Virus record (IMG/VR): IMGVR_UViG_3300032268_000832
Coordinates: 62,001 to 126,000 of that record
Reading direction: 5' to 3' (one strand)
From: a virus
DNA: 64,000 nt
Both the position numbers and the translations under genes were made by a program. Shown here one piece after another: positions 27,000 to 37,000 of this stretch. Under the pieces are notes generated by a model, which worked only from the letters and a program-made list of their open reading frames with translations, was not told the DNA's origin and searched no databases. Every line of letters begins with the position of its first letter. Position 1 is the first letter of the stretch.

Positions 27000-27458
27000 T
27001 TAGATGATTACTTGTCCTACGTTTAACGCCGTGTTAGGTGTTACATAGTTTGAACCAGCAATTTGTGTTGGCCCGTAACCCCAAGTACCTGCATTTAAAG
27101 TAACTTGTGGGTTACGTCCAGAACCGATGATAGCTGTTGCGCCATTTATATCTTCAACGTTACCACCGTTATAATTAAAAATAGCACCATAAACACCATT
27201 ACTAACACCATCACCAGTACCTCTACCATTGTAAGGTGATAAAGTATCAGAAACAGCATTTGTGTGACTTAAACCGTATTGGTCATTGATGTCACCAGTT
27301 ATTTGTGGGTTTTTATAAGGTCCTTGAAACGCGTATTTTGTCGTACCAATTCTAGATTGTTGGATTATTGAAAGACGACCCGAACCTGGGTATAACGGAT
27401 TACCGTTTATCGCGTAATATTCTAATGGTGACTGAGCACCGTTATAAATTTGTGGCAT
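27000..27458 (-). CDS. Gly/Asn-rich virion-type protein
   Basis: The 152-residue protein is rich in Gly, Asn, Tyr, Thr and Pro and poor in charge, with repeated YNG motifs (YNGAQ, YNGRG, YNGGN), as in beta-rich structural proteins. No family is recognised. It is the third gene of the late operon from 28394 to 25671. A capsid, decoration or tail role is reasonable from composition and operon only. Confidence 0.5.
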   Translation of the reverse strand: MPQIYNGAQSPLEYYAINGNPLYPGSGRLSIIQQSRIGTTKYAFQGPYKNPQITGDINDQYGLSHTNAVSDTLSPYNGRGTGDGVSNGVYGAIFNYNGGNVEDINGATAIIGSGRNPQVTLNAGTWGYGPTQIAGSNYVTPNTALNVGQVII

Positions 27459-27462
27459 AACT

Positions 27463-27894
27463 TTATATTATTTTATTTATGTTATTGTTATTCATGTATT
27501 CTATTAAATATTTGATATTTGAAATTTCTTCGGTTAAGGCTTGACTATTCGAAAGAATTTTTTTTGTTTCCCCACCAGAGTGGTCAGCTTTTTTAGTAAC
27601 TTTAGCTATACTAACTTCAGTACCGTTTTTTTCATCTTGATATGTATTGTTAGGGTCTGTAGTATTTGTTATTTTTTTAGATAATTTATCTTTTTTTCTT
27701 TCAGCTTGTACTAACCTTTCAATTTCAACATATCTATTTTGCCCACCTAAATTATTATATTCAAAACAGTTTCCGTTTCCTTCACAAACTTTTTTAGCAT
27801 TCTTTAACCTAGAAAATTCCATAGCATATGCTTGATGAGCTTTTGTTTCACCATTTTTACTATTAATTTGCTTATCGGCTATATTACTATTCAT
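27463..27894 (-). CDS. small polar protein, unknown
   Basis: The 143-residue protein is polar and helical with charged low-complexity regions (Lys/Asp/Glu/Asn). It has two cysteines near residues 37 and 43 (KVCEGNGNCFEYNN), a compact C-x5-C. It overlaps the upstream gene by one base. No family is recognised. Its late operon suggests a virion or assembly role. Confidence 0.5.
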   Translation of the reverse strand: MNSNIADKQINSKNGETKAHQAYAMEFSRLKNAKKVCEGNGNCFEYNNLGGQNRYVEIERLVQAERKKDKLSKKITNTTDPNNTYQDEKNGTEVSIAKVTKKADHSGGETKKILSNSQALTEEISNIKYLIEYMNNNNINKII

Positions 27895-28394
27895 TATATA
27901 TTTTTATTTTTAGGTTTATTTTTTTTAGCTTCTATAGCTTTTTTTAATTCATCTAATTGTTCATCTGATAAATTACTATCTTCTATTGAGTCAACAAGTT
28001 TAGCTACTTTAGGATTATAGTTTTTATCGGTAACGTCATTTGTTAACTTTTTTTTAACCAAATCCTCAATAATTTCATCTAAGTCTTTTTTAGATAGAAT
28101 TTTTTTATCTTCACTTAATTTACTAATTTGACCATAGTACATAGGTAAACCACCTGTAGTTGAACCACCAAAGCTATAAACAGCAAACCATGGTATGTTT
28201 TGTCTATATCTAGAAAAAACTTTATCTGTTGTTGTTGACTTACCTTTTTGATAATCTGAATAATCGTTAAAGGGTTTATCAACTGGTCCAGTCTCTATTT
28301 CTTTGTCTTTTACTTGGTTTCTATCACCACCATCTGAAAATATATCACCACCAACTAGTTCGTCCAATTGTTTTTTATTCATAAATCTACTCAT
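27894..28394 (-). CDS. unknown protein, first gene of late operon
   Basis: The 166-residue protein has a Gly/Asp-rich N-terminal part, a beta-like middle (IPWFAVYSFGGSTTGGLPMYYG) and a Lys/Asp-rich helical C-terminus. No family is recognised. A late-type promoter box lies 8 bases before the start. It shares one base with the next gene. Its first position in the operon suggests abundant expression late in infection. Confidence 0.5.
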   Translation of the reverse strand: MSRFMNKKQLDELVGGDIFSDGGDRNQVKDKEIETGPVDKPFNDYSDYQKGKSTTTDKVFSRYRQNIPWFAVYSFGGSTTGGLPMYYGQISKLSEDKKILSKKDLDEIIEDLVKKKLTNDVTDKNYNPKVAKLVDSIEDSNLSDEQLDELKKAIEAKKNKPKNKNI

Positions 28395-28402
28395 AATTTA
28401 TC

Positions 28403-28418
28403 TTTTCATATAAATATA
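28403..28418 (-). promoter_or_regulatory. late-type promoter (minus)
   Basis: The minus strand reads TATATTTATATGAAAA, a variant of the common box, 8 bases before the ATG at 28394. Confidence 0.45.
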
Positions 28419-28430
28419 TTGAAAACATAG

Positions 28431-28447
28431 AATATTTATAATAAAAC
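28431..28447 (+). promoter_or_regulatory. late-type promoter
   Basis: The box reads AATATTTATAATAAAAC and lies 8 bases before the fibre gene ATG at 28456. Together with the minus box at 28403-28418 it forms a divergent pair. Confidence 0.65.
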
Positions 28448-28455
28448 ATATAAAT

Positions 28456-30243
28456 ATGCCTTTTAGAACAAAATTAGACTTTTCAAGTAATAGACAAGTT
28501 AAACAATTTGAGAAAACAAAAACGATTTTATCGGGTGGTACATCATTTGGTTTAACATTTAACGATTTAACAACAGGACCAAACCCTTTAACAAGTGGTG
28601 AAACAACTAGTCAATCATTTGTTGCTAGTACATTCTCTGGAAACAGTGCGACAACAGTTTTCAATTGGTTTAACCCAGCAATGGCTTTGGCTGAACCTTA
28701 TTTTTCTGCGTTAACACCTTCAAACTCAGCGACAACACAAACAGTTGATTCTGTTTTTGGTGTTAGTAGCACAACGGTAATTGATGGGAACACAGTAGCG
28801 CTATCTTATTCTGGTGTTGGTTTTGATATAACAGCTATAGCTATGTATAGTTTAGGTGGTGGTGCTTATTCTGGTACAGTTGAAACCGAAGAATTGGTTT
28901 TTTATTCTGCTACTAGTTTAGATTATACAGGTAGAACTATATGGGTTGATGTTTCTGGAATGACTAGAACTGAAAGACTTATCGTGACTAACAGTCCACA
29001 AATTGGTTATGTTTTAACATGTAATGATTCCGAAGGTATGGCAACATGGAGCCCAGTTACTGGTGTTACTATTAGTGGTGGGTCGATATTATGGTCTTCT
29101 GGTACTGGTACTTATTCTTTAGCAGCTAAAAATCATGGTTCTGTAGCTAGTGGAGATTATTCAGTCGCTTATGGTTTTGGAACGATAGCTAGCGGTAATT
29201 ACTCACATACGGAAGGTTATTTAACTGGAGCTGGTGTTTATTCACACGCTGAAGGTTATTCTACAGAAGCTAAAGGTGATGCATCACATGCTGAAGGTAA
29301 AGAATCAATTGCTAATGGTGATTATTCACATGCTGAAGGTAGCGGTACAACTGCTGATGGTGATTATTCACATGCTGAAGGTGTTGGTAATTTTGCTATC
29401 GGTATTGGTAGTCATGCTGAAGGTGGGTATAGTTTTAAAACTGGGTATTTACCAACTACTGCAACAACTGATAGTTCACACGCTGAAGGTGTTGGAACAA
29501 TAGCTAGTGGTGTTGGTAGCCATGCTGAATGTTACAACACTAAAGCAACTGGTGATGCATCACATGCTGAAGGTGGTGGTACAACTGCTAGTGGTGAATA
29601 TTCACATTCTGAAGGTTTTTTTACTATAGCTAGAGGCAATAATTCACATGCTGAAGGTTCAAATACTATAGCTAGTGGTAGTACAACACATGCTGAGGGT
29701 CAAGGGACAATAGCTAATGGTGATGCTAGTCATGCTGAAGGTTGGTATACGAGAGCGACTGGTACAACATCACACGCTGAAGGTTGGAATACGATAGCTA
29801 GTGGTTTTGCATCACATTCTGAAGGTTTTTTTACTATAGCTAGTAATACTGGTTCACACGCTGAAGGTTCTGGGACAACAGCTAGTGGTATTGCTAGTCA
29901 TGCTGAAGGTGGTGCAACAATAGCTAGCGGTAATTATTCACATGCTAGTGGTTCAGGTTCAACAGCTAGTGGTAATTATTCATTTGTTGGTGGGTTAAAT
30001 TCTAGGGCTTTAGCTGATTTTTCTTTTGTGCATGGTGAGCAGTCAGTTGTTGATAGCGGTGCGACGAATTCAATAGTATTAGGTGCTGGTATTTCAGGTA
30101 CTACTTCAGATACTTTATATACTAATACTTTAAATTTACAGTCAGTACTTGTTGCCGCTGATAACGCAGCAGCTATAGGTCTTGGTTTAGAAGTTGGTAC
30201 AGTTTACAGAACATCAGCAGGTCAATTAATGATTAGATATTAA
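28456..30243 (+). CDS. tail fibre/adhesin with YadA-head-like repeats
   Basis: The 595-residue protein has an N-terminal part without repeats (1-220) and then about 20 tandem 14-residue repeats of the form SHAEGxxTxASGxx (about 230-525), the pattern of YadA-head left-handed beta-roll repeats in trimeric adhesins. The C-terminal part (LADFSFVHG, then a short GLEVGTVYRTSAGQLMIRY end) closes the fibre. In phages such rods bear receptor-binding tips or side fibres. It is the first gene of the fibre cluster after a late-type promoter. The receptor is unknown; the tandem repeats are prone to recombinational length change. Confidence 0.8.
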   Translation: MPFRTKLDFSSNRQVKQFEKTKTILSGGTSFGLTFNDLTTGPNPLTSGETTSQSFVASTFSGNSATTVFNWFNPAMALAEPYFSALTPSNSATTQTVDSVFGVSSTTVIDGNTVALSYSGVGFDITAIAMYSLGGGAYSGTVETEELVFYSATSLDYTGRTIWVDVSGMTRTERLIVTNSPQIGYVLTCNDSEGMATWSPVTGVTISGGSILWSSGTGTYSLAAKNHGSVASGDYSVAYGFGTIASGNYSHTEGYLTGAGVYSHAEGYSTEAKGDASHAEGKESIANGDYSHAEGSGTTADGDYSHAEGVGNFAIGIGSHAEGGYSFKTGYLPTTATTDSSHAEGVGTIASGVGSHAECYNTKATGDASHAEGGGTTASGEYSHSEGFFTIARGNNSHAEGSNTIASGSTTHAEGQGTIANGDASHAEGWYTRATGTTSHAEGWNTIASGFASHSEGFFTIASNTGSHAEGSGTTASGIASHAEGGATIASGNYSHASGSGSTASGNYSFVGGLNSRALADFSFVHGEQSVVDSGATNSIVLGAGISGTTSDTLYTNTLNLQSVLVAADNAAAIGLGLEVGTVYRTSAGQLMIRY

Positions 30244-30253
30244 TAAAAATAAA

Positions 30254-32119
30254 ATGGGAAATATTAAAAATTTTAACTTCGACAAACTAAAATTACAAAT
30301 CTCTAATAGTGATTATTGGGATTTTTATTTGGCCAATGATGAAACATCAGGTGGTTGTGATTCGTTGTTGTCAGGTTCATGTTTTGTTGTTTGGTATGAT
30401 TTTAATAACCCAGATACGTTTTTAAGCGGTTCTACTAACAACATACATAGTCTTGTTAGTTGGTCTGGGGCCACAAATTCTGGTTATACGTTAAACACAA
30501 TAGGTCTTACTGGTATTGATAACGGTTTGATAACTTTTGATAAACAAAGCGGTGATACAACGAACCAAGCATTATTATCAGCATTAACAACTAGCACTTT
30601 AGTAATAGAATCTGGTGACAATGGTTTAATTATGAATAGGGTTACTGGAACAACATCTGGTTTAACGTATACTTTATTACCTACATCTGGTCCTGAAGGT
30701 GAATATATTCAATTTTTAGGTGGTTTTTATCAAGGATTCTTTAAGTTAGATGGTTACACTTATGAAGTATTACCTACTAGAGTAAATCAATCATGGGGTG
30801 CTGAATTTTGGTTAAAACCTGAGGATATTGACCCAGTAGGAACAACACTTAATGACTTATACCCTAATAATAAAGGTTTTTTCTTTTATATGGGTACTAG
30901 AGCTGAAAACAAATTTTGGAATCAATTTTACGGTGCTGATACAGGTTGTACTAGCGCGTGTACTGCAACCGCGTGTACTAGTGGAGAAACCGTTAGTGAA
31001 TGGTGTACAATACCTAAAGAAACAGACATTACAATTGTGGGTGATTTTGGAATCGGAATACCTTTATCACCACCTCAAGTTACAATTGATTTAATAACAA
31101 ATCAATTCCTTATATATGGTAGAGGTTCTGGTCGAAAAAATTTTGAAACGTATACTGGTGACACTGGTAGTTTAGTTATACACGATGAAAGTCATGAAAT
31201 ATATAACCCTAATTGTAGATGTAGTAGATGTAATGGTCCTATGGATGGTTTGGGTTCTAAGCATGTTTGTAATTATGATGGAAAAGGAATAGCTGTTGCT
31301 AGAACTAGAATGGTGATTTCAAATGAAAATAACCCATTTTTAGTATACGGTAGAGCAGCACTAAGTGGTGGTTGTTCAACTTATTGTCATGGCCCTAACG
31401 ATGGTTTTGGTAATCAAACAGTACATTCATTTAGTGGTTTTTCTAAACCTATGACTGAATTAGATTATAAATTAGACATAATAGATAATGCTTTAGGGTT
31501 CAGAATTACTGATGATGGTAAAATAGGTTATAGGTTATTAACTGTAACTGGCGGTTGTCAAACAATTAACAACGAAAGAGTATATGTTAGTGGAATCACT
31601 ATTGAAGAAAAATACTCGCTACCAGATATGGTTAATTTCGATGAATGGAATTATATTGTTATTAAATTTGTAACAGATTATAAAGATGATTGTGATTTAA
31701 AAACAGCATCTAGGCGTAAGGGTAAACTTATGTTTTATGTAAACGCTAAACTTAAATTTGTTGTTAACGATTTTGATGAATTTATCGCTAAAAGACTTCA
31801 AGAATATAAGGATAAACAAATTGGTGTTCCTTTTAACTTTAGTCTTGGTGGTGGTTCTCAAGGTCTTATGGAAAGTCAGACCTTTGATGGGTTAGACCCA
31901 AGAGACAGGGATTTACCAATCGAAACAAATTTTGCTGGTACTTTTGTTGGTTCTATTTCTCAATTTAAATATAATATATGTGAATTGAAATATTGTAATA
32001 TAGTAGAAAATTACAATGCTGGGTTAAACCAATATGGGTTAAGTGCAACAAATTATTTGTTAACTGAAAACGAATTTGATATAGTGACTGAAGACGATGA
32101 AAATATTTCGTTAGAATAG
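30254..32119 (+). CDS. large Cys-containing fibre protein with LamG-like part
   Basis: The 621-residue protein is probably a fibre or tip protein. Residues about 170-240 and 470-605 contain strands like a concanavalin/LamG-type jelly roll (WGAEFWLKPEDI; FDEWNYIVIKFVTDYKD; GSISQFKYNICELKY). Between them two related blocks occur, each with a Tyr-Gly-Arg strand (LIYGRGSGRKN, LVYGRAALSGG) and a Gly-Pro-x-Asp-Gly loop; the first block has Cys-x-Cys-x2-Cys (CRCSRCNGPMDG) and the second CSTYCHGPNDG. These cysteines may bind zinc or form disulfides. It lies 10 bases after the repeat fibre. Confidence 0.7.
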   Translation: MGNIKNFNFDKLKLQISNSDYWDFYLANDETSGGCDSLLSGSCFVVWYDFNNPDTFLSGSTNNIHSLVSWSGATNSGYTLNTIGLTGIDNGLITFDKQSGDTTNQALLSALTTSTLVIESGDNGLIMNRVTGTTSGLTYTLLPTSGPEGEYIQFLGGFYQGFFKLDGYTYEVLPTRVNQSWGAEFWLKPEDIDPVGTTLNDLYPNNKGFFFYMGTRAENKFWNQFYGADTGCTSACTATACTSGETVSEWCTIPKETDITIVGDFGIGIPLSPPQVTIDLITNQFLIYGRGSGRKNFETYTGDTGSLVIHDESHEIYNPNCRCSRCNGPMDGLGSKHVCNYDGKGIAVARTRMVISNENNPFLVYGRAALSGGCSTYCHGPNDGFGNQTVHSFSGFSKPMTELDYKLDIIDNALGFRITDDGKIGYRLLTVTGGCQTINNERVYVSGITIEEKYSLPDMVNFDEWNYIVIKFVTDYKDDCDLKTASRRKGKLMFYVNAKLKFVVNDFDEFIAKRLQEYKDKQIGVPFNFSLGGGSQGLMESQTFDGLDPRDRDLPIETNFAGTFVGSISQFKYNICELKYCNIVENYNAGLNQYGLSATNYLLTENEFDIVTEDDENISLE

Positions 32120-32128
32120 AAAAAATTT

Positions 32129-32145
32129 AATATTTATATAAAAAC
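32129..32145 (+). promoter_or_regulatory. late-type promoter
   Basis: The box reads AATATTTATATAAAAAC and lies 7 bases before the fibre gene ATG at 32153. Confidence 0.6.
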
Positions 32146-32152
32146 ACATAAA

Positions 32153-33535
32153 ATGCCAAATAGAAAAATAAGTCAATTACAAGCAAACGCTAATCTAACA
32201 GTTAGTGATATATTCCCTATTGTTAACAGTGGGACAACAAAAAAACAAGACATACAAGGGTTATTAAATTTTTTAACACCTTATTTTAGTGGTAACACAG
32301 AACTTTATATCACAGGTGGTACATATTCTGCTGGTACTGCTGTGTTTACCAACAGCACTGGCGGTACATTTAGCGTTTCTGGGTTTAGTACTGGTAGTTC
32401 ATTTACTGGAGGTACGGTATCTGGTGCAACTAGATTTACTAACGGATTAACAGCAAGTACAATATCAGCTACTACATATCAAAATTTACCATCATTTACT
32501 GGAGGTACGGTATCTGGAGCAACTAGATTTACCAACGGATTAACAGCGACTACAATATCAGCTACTACATATCAAAATTTACCTTTAGATATTAGAGTAA
32601 CTGGTGGTACTTATGATGAAAATAGTCGTGTTGCCACATTCACTAACAACACTGGTGGTACATTTGAAGTTCCTGGTTTTTATAAACCTTTATGGTATGC
32701 TGAACCTAGTTCAGCACCTGGCGCCTCACCAATTGTGGCTGGTACTAACAGTATTGCAATTGGTGATAGTGCAAATGCATCGGCTGAACATATGTTTGTT
32801 GTTGGTAATAGTGCTGGTGTTGCGGCTAATGGTTCTGCTTTCTCTAATTTTATTGGGACTTCTGCTGGTCGTGATGCTGGTGAATCTTATTATTCTAACT
32901 TTATTGGTAGAGAAGCTGGTGATGGGTCTAATGGTTCTAATCAATCTAATTTTATTGGGTATCAAGCTGGTTATAGGGCTACAAATGCTAGAAATTCTAA
33001 TTTTTTAGGTAATAGCGCTGGTATTAGAACCGATGTTGCTGAATACTGTAATTTTATTGGATATCAGGTAGCATCTGGGGCTACTAAGACTAGATATTCA
33101 ACATTTATTGGATATCAAGCTGGTTATAATACTAATTCAGATTATTCTATTATAATCGGTCACAAAGCTGGTTTAAATTCAGCTGGTAGTGTTAGTGACA
33201 ATAACATTATCATAGGTACTAATATAACATTACCACCAAATACTAAACGTCAAATTAACATTGGTGGTATATTGTTTGGTGCAAATGTTTACAATAACAC
33301 TGAAACTGAACCTATTTATTCAGCTAGAACAGATGGTGCTATTGGTATAAATGTTGTTGAACCACGAGCTAATTTACATATAGGTCCATCAACAACAGAC
33401 CAAGCTCTTATGAGACTTGAAGTTGGACCAGCACCTTCAAGTCCAAATGACGGTGATATTTGGTTAGAAAGTAATACTTTAACTGGTTTAAAAATAAGAA
33501 TAAGTGGTGTAACAAGAACAATAAATATAACTTAA
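32153..33535 (+). CDS. tail fibre with NFIGYQAGY repeats
   Basis: The 460-residue protein has an N-terminal virion-binding-like segment (MPNRKISQLQANANLTVSDI), then Gly/Thr-rich strands including two 31-residue tandem repeats (SFTGGTVSGATRFTNGL...), then a rod of 16-residue repeats of the form SNFIGYQAGYxATxAx (about residues 225-340). The end (GINVVEPRANLHIGPSTT) is a tail-tip-type segment. It is a paralogue of the fibre at 42838-44886, sharing the repeats and the NIIIGTN / GINVV end. It follows the Cys-containing fibre gene under its own late-type promoter. Confidence 0.75.
   Translation: MPNRKISQLQANANLTVSDIFPIVNSGTTKKQDIQGLLNFLTPYFSGNTELYITGGTYSAGTAVFTNSTGGTFSVSGFSTGSSFTGGTVSGATRFTNGLTASTISATTYQNLPSFTGGTVSGATRFTNGLTATTISATTYQNLPLDIRVTGGTYDENSRVATFTNNTGGTFEVPGFYKPLWYAEPSSAPGASPIVAGTNSIAIGDSANASAEHMFVVGNSAGVAANGSAFSNFIGTSAGRDAGESYYSNFIGREAGDGSNGSNQSNFIGYQAGYRATNARNSNFLGNSAGIRTDVAEYCNFIGYQVASGATKTRYSTFIGYQAGYNTNSDYSIIIGHKAGLNSAGSVSDNNIIIGTNITLPPNTKRQINIGGILFGANVYNNTETEPIYSARTDGAIGINVVEPRANLHIGPSTTDQALMRLEVGPAPSSPNDGDIWLESNTLTGLKIRISGVTRTINIT
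32399..32584 (+). repeat. tandem 93-bp repeat within fibre gene
   Basis: Two adjacent 93-bp units (32399-32491 and 32492-32584) are nearly identical and encode the same 31-residue segment. The copies differ at only a few bases, which points to a recent duplication. Confidence 0.85.
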
Positions 33536-33543
33536 AATTATTT

Positions 33544-33561
33544 TTATAATTATAATAAAAC
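33544..33561 (+). promoter_or_regulatory. possible late-type promoter
   Basis: The sequence TTATAATTATAATAAAAC resembles the common box in its second half but not its first; it lies 20 bases before the ATG at 33581. Weak. Confidence 0.3.
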
Positions 33562-33580
33562 AAATAAAATAATTAAAAAT

Positions 33581-33952
33581 ATGGAATTCTCAATAAATAA
33601 AAACTCTACACTTCCTGTGTTAAAATTAGAATTAATACAGGACGGTAGAAACGATTTTCAAAAGTTTCACGAAAAAGTGCAAAACGCTAGCATTTATTTT
33701 ACTATGACAGATGTTATCACAGGTGTTAAACGTATAGCAAAAAAACCTACTGGAATTGAACAAGTAGAACCAACTAATTGTGTTGGTGATGAATTTTATC
33801 TAACTTATCAATTTACTGAAAGAGATTCTTCAGTATCTGGTAGATATGTTGGTCAGTTTGAAATTGATTTTTTAGACGGTACTGGAACCCTTATAGTTCC
33901 AATTAGAGAAGAACTTTTTATTAACATTTTAGAAAGAACAATAAAAAAATAA
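33581..33952 (+). CDS. small beta-rich virion protein
   Basis: The 123-residue protein is compact with alternating strands (NASIYFTMTDVITGVKR; FYLTYQFTERDSSVSGRYVG; GTLIVPIREELFINI). The pattern resembles small immunoglobulin-like domains found beside phage tail fibres and baseplate upper proteins. It follows the fibre genes and ends before a strong terminator. Likely role: fibre or baseplate accessory; not proven. Confidence 0.5.
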   Translation: MEFSINKNSTLPVLKLELIQDGRNDFQKFHEKVQNASIYFTMTDVITGVKRIAKKPTGIEQVEPTNCVGDEFYLTYQFTERDSSVSGRYVGQFEIDFLDGTGTLIVPIREELFINILERTIKK

Positions 33953-33984
33953 CATTAAAAACTTGCTTTTTTAAAAATAAAATC

Positions 33985-34018
33985 ATAACTTTGTGTGTCA
34001 CAAAGTTATTTTTTTTTA
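33985..34018 (+). terminator. strong rho-independent terminator
   Basis: An 11-bp perfect stem ATAACTTTGTG / CACAAAGTTAT with a TGT loop is followed by eight T. It ends the fibre cluster before the polymerase gene. Confidence 0.9.
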
Positions 34019-34029
34019 CACTCATTTTA

Positions 34030-34061
34030 CTTGTCTAATAATAAAATGTTTAGTATATTTG
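34030..34061 (+). promoter_or_regulatory. host-type (Bacteroidota) promoter for polymerase
   Basis: CTTG at 34030-34033, 20 bases, TATATTTG at 34054-34061; the polymerase ATG follows 16 bases later. It matches the Bacteroidota -33 TTTG / -7 TAnnTTTG consensus. Confidence 0.75.
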
Positions 34062-34077
34062 CAATAAAAAATAAATT

Positions 34078-37000
34078 ATGAGCCATACTGAACAAAAAGT
34101 TAGCAATGAAAGAATAGAATCTTTCTTACAAGGTAGTGACCCTCAAAAATATATTGTCGCTGTTGAGTCTTATTATGATAAACCTTACGTATCATTAGTA
34201 GTTAATGATGTAGAGGAAGGTAATAAACGAATAGAGGAACACAATTTCCAACCATTTCTTTGGTTTAAAGAAGATGTGACACAATATCTTTATCAAGGAA
34301 AACGAATGAAAGTTATTGAGGCTAGTAAACATTTTGGTGTTAAAATCACCAAATTAAGAACATGGTCTGAAGATGGTTTTATTCCTGATAGGATGGAAAA
34401 TGGTTATATTTATATGGCTAAGTGTAAAAAAAACTCTAACGATTTAATTAATTTTTTTAAAAACGGTGGTGTCGATATCTTTAGTAAAGAACACCAAAAA
34501 TCTTTTATCATGTTCAGCCCTACTGAACAATTTTTAATTCAATCAGGTAAGCGTTTATTCAAAGGGTTTGAGGATTACGATGATTTGCATAGATTACAAT
34601 TTGACTTGGAAACCGAGGGGTTATTTGCAACTAGAGATGCAATATTTCAAATCGGTGTTAAAGACAATAAGGGTAACGAAGCGGTTATAGAAACAATAGG
34701 TGATTCACCTAAAGATAAACGTGAAAGTGAACGTCAAAATATTATTAAATTCTTTAAAATAATAGAATTTTTAAAACCAGACATTATTGCTGGTTACAAT
34801 TCTGAAAATTTTGACTGGCCTTTTATATTTGAGCGCGCCGAAAGACTTGGATTACCAGTTACTGAGGTTGCAATTACTCTTAGCAGAGCATCAAAGATTA
34901 AAAGAAAACCAGCAACACTTAAATTAGGTGGTGAAACAGAAGCTTATAATCAAACACATATGTTTGGTTATAATATTTTGGATATTTCACATGCTGTTCG
35001 TAGAGCAATGGCTATCAACTCTGAGATTAAGTCTTGGGGATTGAAGTATATTACACAATATTCTGAAATTGCAAAACCTAATCGTGTTTATGTGCCAGGT
35101 GATAAAATAAACGCAACATGGGCCGATAAAGAAAACAAATACGCGTTTAATGATACCAATGGTGATTGGTATAAAATAACTGAGACAAATCAAATACAAG
35201 ATGGTTATGTGGTTAAAACAGGTGCTTTCATTGTTCAAAGATATTTGATTGATGACCTTTGGGAGACTGAACAAATTGATAATATTTTCAATCAAGCTAG
35301 TTTTCTTATCGCAAAAATTTTACCTACTACGTTTCAACGTTCATCAACTATGGGAACGGCTGGACAATGGAAACTTATTATGGCCGCATGGTCATATGAA
35401 AATGGATTGGCTATTCCAGAAACACAACCTAAAAGAGATTTTACTGGTGGTTTGTCACGTTTGTTAGAAGTAGGTTTTGCTAGAAACGTATATAAATTAG
35501 ACTTTGCTGCATTATACCCTAAAACACAGTTAACTTGGGATATTTTCCCAGAATTAGATATAACTGGTGTGATGAAAGGTACATTAACATATGTTGTGGA
35601 TACGCGTGATAAATACAAGTTCTTAAATGGTAAAGAGAAGGGTGTTTTTAAATCTTTGGAGAAAAAATTAAAAGAAGAAAGTGCTAATATGTCACAAGCT
35701 GAGATTGATAAACTTAAAAAAGAAATTCAAGAGCATAAGGCTTTGGCTAACTTGTATGATAAAAAACAGTTACCTCTTAAGATTCTTGCAAACTCATGGT
35801 TTGGTTCATATGGGGCACCATATATCTTTAACTGGGGTGATACAGATTCAGCTGAAGAAACAACATGTCGTGGTCGTCAATACTTGAGGCTTATGGTACG
35901 TCATTTTACGGAAAAATACGGATTTAGAGCGCTAGTATTAGACACTGATGGTTGTAACTTTGCAGCTCCTGATAATTTAAACGATTTTTCATATGTTGCT
36001 AACGGTACTCATTGGAAAACTGAGGGTGAAGGTGGTAAAACACTTTATGGTATCGATGCTGTATTGGCTGAATTTAACGAAACATTTATGATTGGCCGAA
36101 TGGGTCTGGATTTAGATGACGTGTGTACCTCTACAATTAATTTTGCTAGAAAGAATTATGCTAATGATATTGGTGGTAAGATTAAATTAGTAGGAAACTC
36201 TATTAAATCTAAGAAAATGCCAGTTTATATTGAGGAATTCTTAAATAAGGGTATTAGAATGTTATTAGATGGTGATGGTTATTCATTTATTAACCATTAT
36301 TATGAATACGTTGATAAAATATACAACTATAAAATCCCATTGATTAAAATGGCTTCTAAATCTAAGGTTAAATTATCAATAACTGATTATAAGAAAAAAG
36401 CAAAAATGAAAAACAAAGCTGGTAACCCTATGCCAAAACAAGCGCACATGGAATTAGCTATGTTAAATAATTTGGATACTAGTTTAGGTGATGTATTGTA
36501 TTATATAAACACTGGTACTTCTAAATCTCAAGGTGATTTGCAAACTATCTGGGAAAATAAAATGACCAAAAAACAGCTTGAAAAATGGTATATTAACAAT
36601 GGTCAAGACTCTACTCCACCTGAAGCTAAAAGCACTCTTAAAATAAACTGTAAGCTAATCATGCCTGATACGGTTGAGCGAGATTTTGAGGCTATTAAAG
36701 AACTTGAAATGTTGAAAAAAGCTGTTGAAAAAGTAGGTGAAGAAGGTGGTGATGTTAACCAATTTGATGCTAGAATAAAAGAACTGGAATCTACTTTATT
36801 TACTGATGAATACAACGTTGCTAGATATTTAGAAGCTTTCAATAAAAAAGTTAAACCATTGTTAGTTTGTTTTAGTCCAGAAATCAGAGACCAAATTCAA
36901 TTATCTATAATTAAAATTAAAGATAAGGAAACTAAAAAAACATTTGAGGTCTTAAAGGATAGAATTATTTTTACTAAATCTCAATGTAGTTTAATTTCAG

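Noticed and set aside
28456-30243. CRISPR-like regular repeats at about 42-bp spacing
   Set aside because: They are in-frame tandem protein repeats in an open gene, with degenerate copies and no constant spacer/repeat boundary.
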